DNA of 7,397 bases from CAZLLV01 sp964560325 (GTDB lineage: Bacteria; Acidobacteriota; Thermoanaerobaculia; Multivoradales; DATKCC01), in contig CAZLLV010000086.1 of NCBI GenBank assembly GCA_964560325.1, forward strand, positions 1-7,397, in the 5' to 3' direction. The notes below the pieces were generated by a model. That model ran no database searches. It was not told where the DNA came from and saw only the letters and a program-made list of their open reading frames with translations. Shown here piece by piece: positions 7,397 through 7,397 of this stretch. Position 1 is the first letter of the stretch, and every line of letters begins with the position of its first letter. A program made the position numbers and the translations under genes.

Positions 7397-7397
7397 G

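Overview
The window is 7.4 kb of very GC-rich bacterial DNA, almost entirely coding, with all recognisable genes on the + strand. It looks chromosomal: I see no transposase, phage gene, tRNA, rRNA or CRISPR array. The combination of a dnaK/hsp20/hspR heat-shock cluster, a SPOR-containing SpoIID-like lipoprotein (lipobox implying lipid anchoring), and a stand-alone DnaC-type ATPase suggests a high-GC, probably diderm, non-model lineage. Acidobacteriota (for example the Thermoanaerobaculia group) is my best guess, but this rests on gene style only and a deep-branching proteobacterial or other high-GC phylum is possible.

Region 1 (1-2297) is a heat-shock operon: the C-terminal three quarters of DnaK (its start lies upstream of the window), a small heat-shock protein of the Hsp20/alpha-crystallin family, and a MerR-type regulator closely resembling HspR. 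The genes are 3 to 13 bases apart and read as one transcript. In known systems HspR represses the dnaK operon with DnaK as its co-repressor, so the operon probably encodes its own feedback loop. The operator would be upstream of dnaK and is not in the window.

Region 2 (2298-2348) is a 51-base gap holding a good extended -10 promoter element placed so close to the next ATG that the following mRNA is likely leaderless.

Region 3 (2349-7264) is a second tightly packed transcription unit: a DnaC/DnaI-like AAA+ ATPase carrying an unusual disordered insertion near its C-terminus, a six-helix membrane protein of unknown function, a 771-residue lipoprotein with SPOR and SpoIID/LytB domains (predicted peptidoglycan-binding or peptidoglycan-cleaving cell-envelope protein), and deoxyribose-phosphate aldolase (DeoC). 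The membrane protein and the SpoIID lipoprotein overlap by four bases and are probably translationally coupled, suggesting a joint envelope role; the ATPase and DeoC have no obvious functional link to them.

Region 4 (7265-7397) is non-coding tail with GC-rich inverted repeats and a 12-base perfect palindrome at the edge of the window. No clearly novel system is visible; the most worthwhile oddities are the insertion in the ATPase, the split architecture of the SpoIID lipoprotein with its roughly 300-residue unassigned middle region, and the probable leaderless start.
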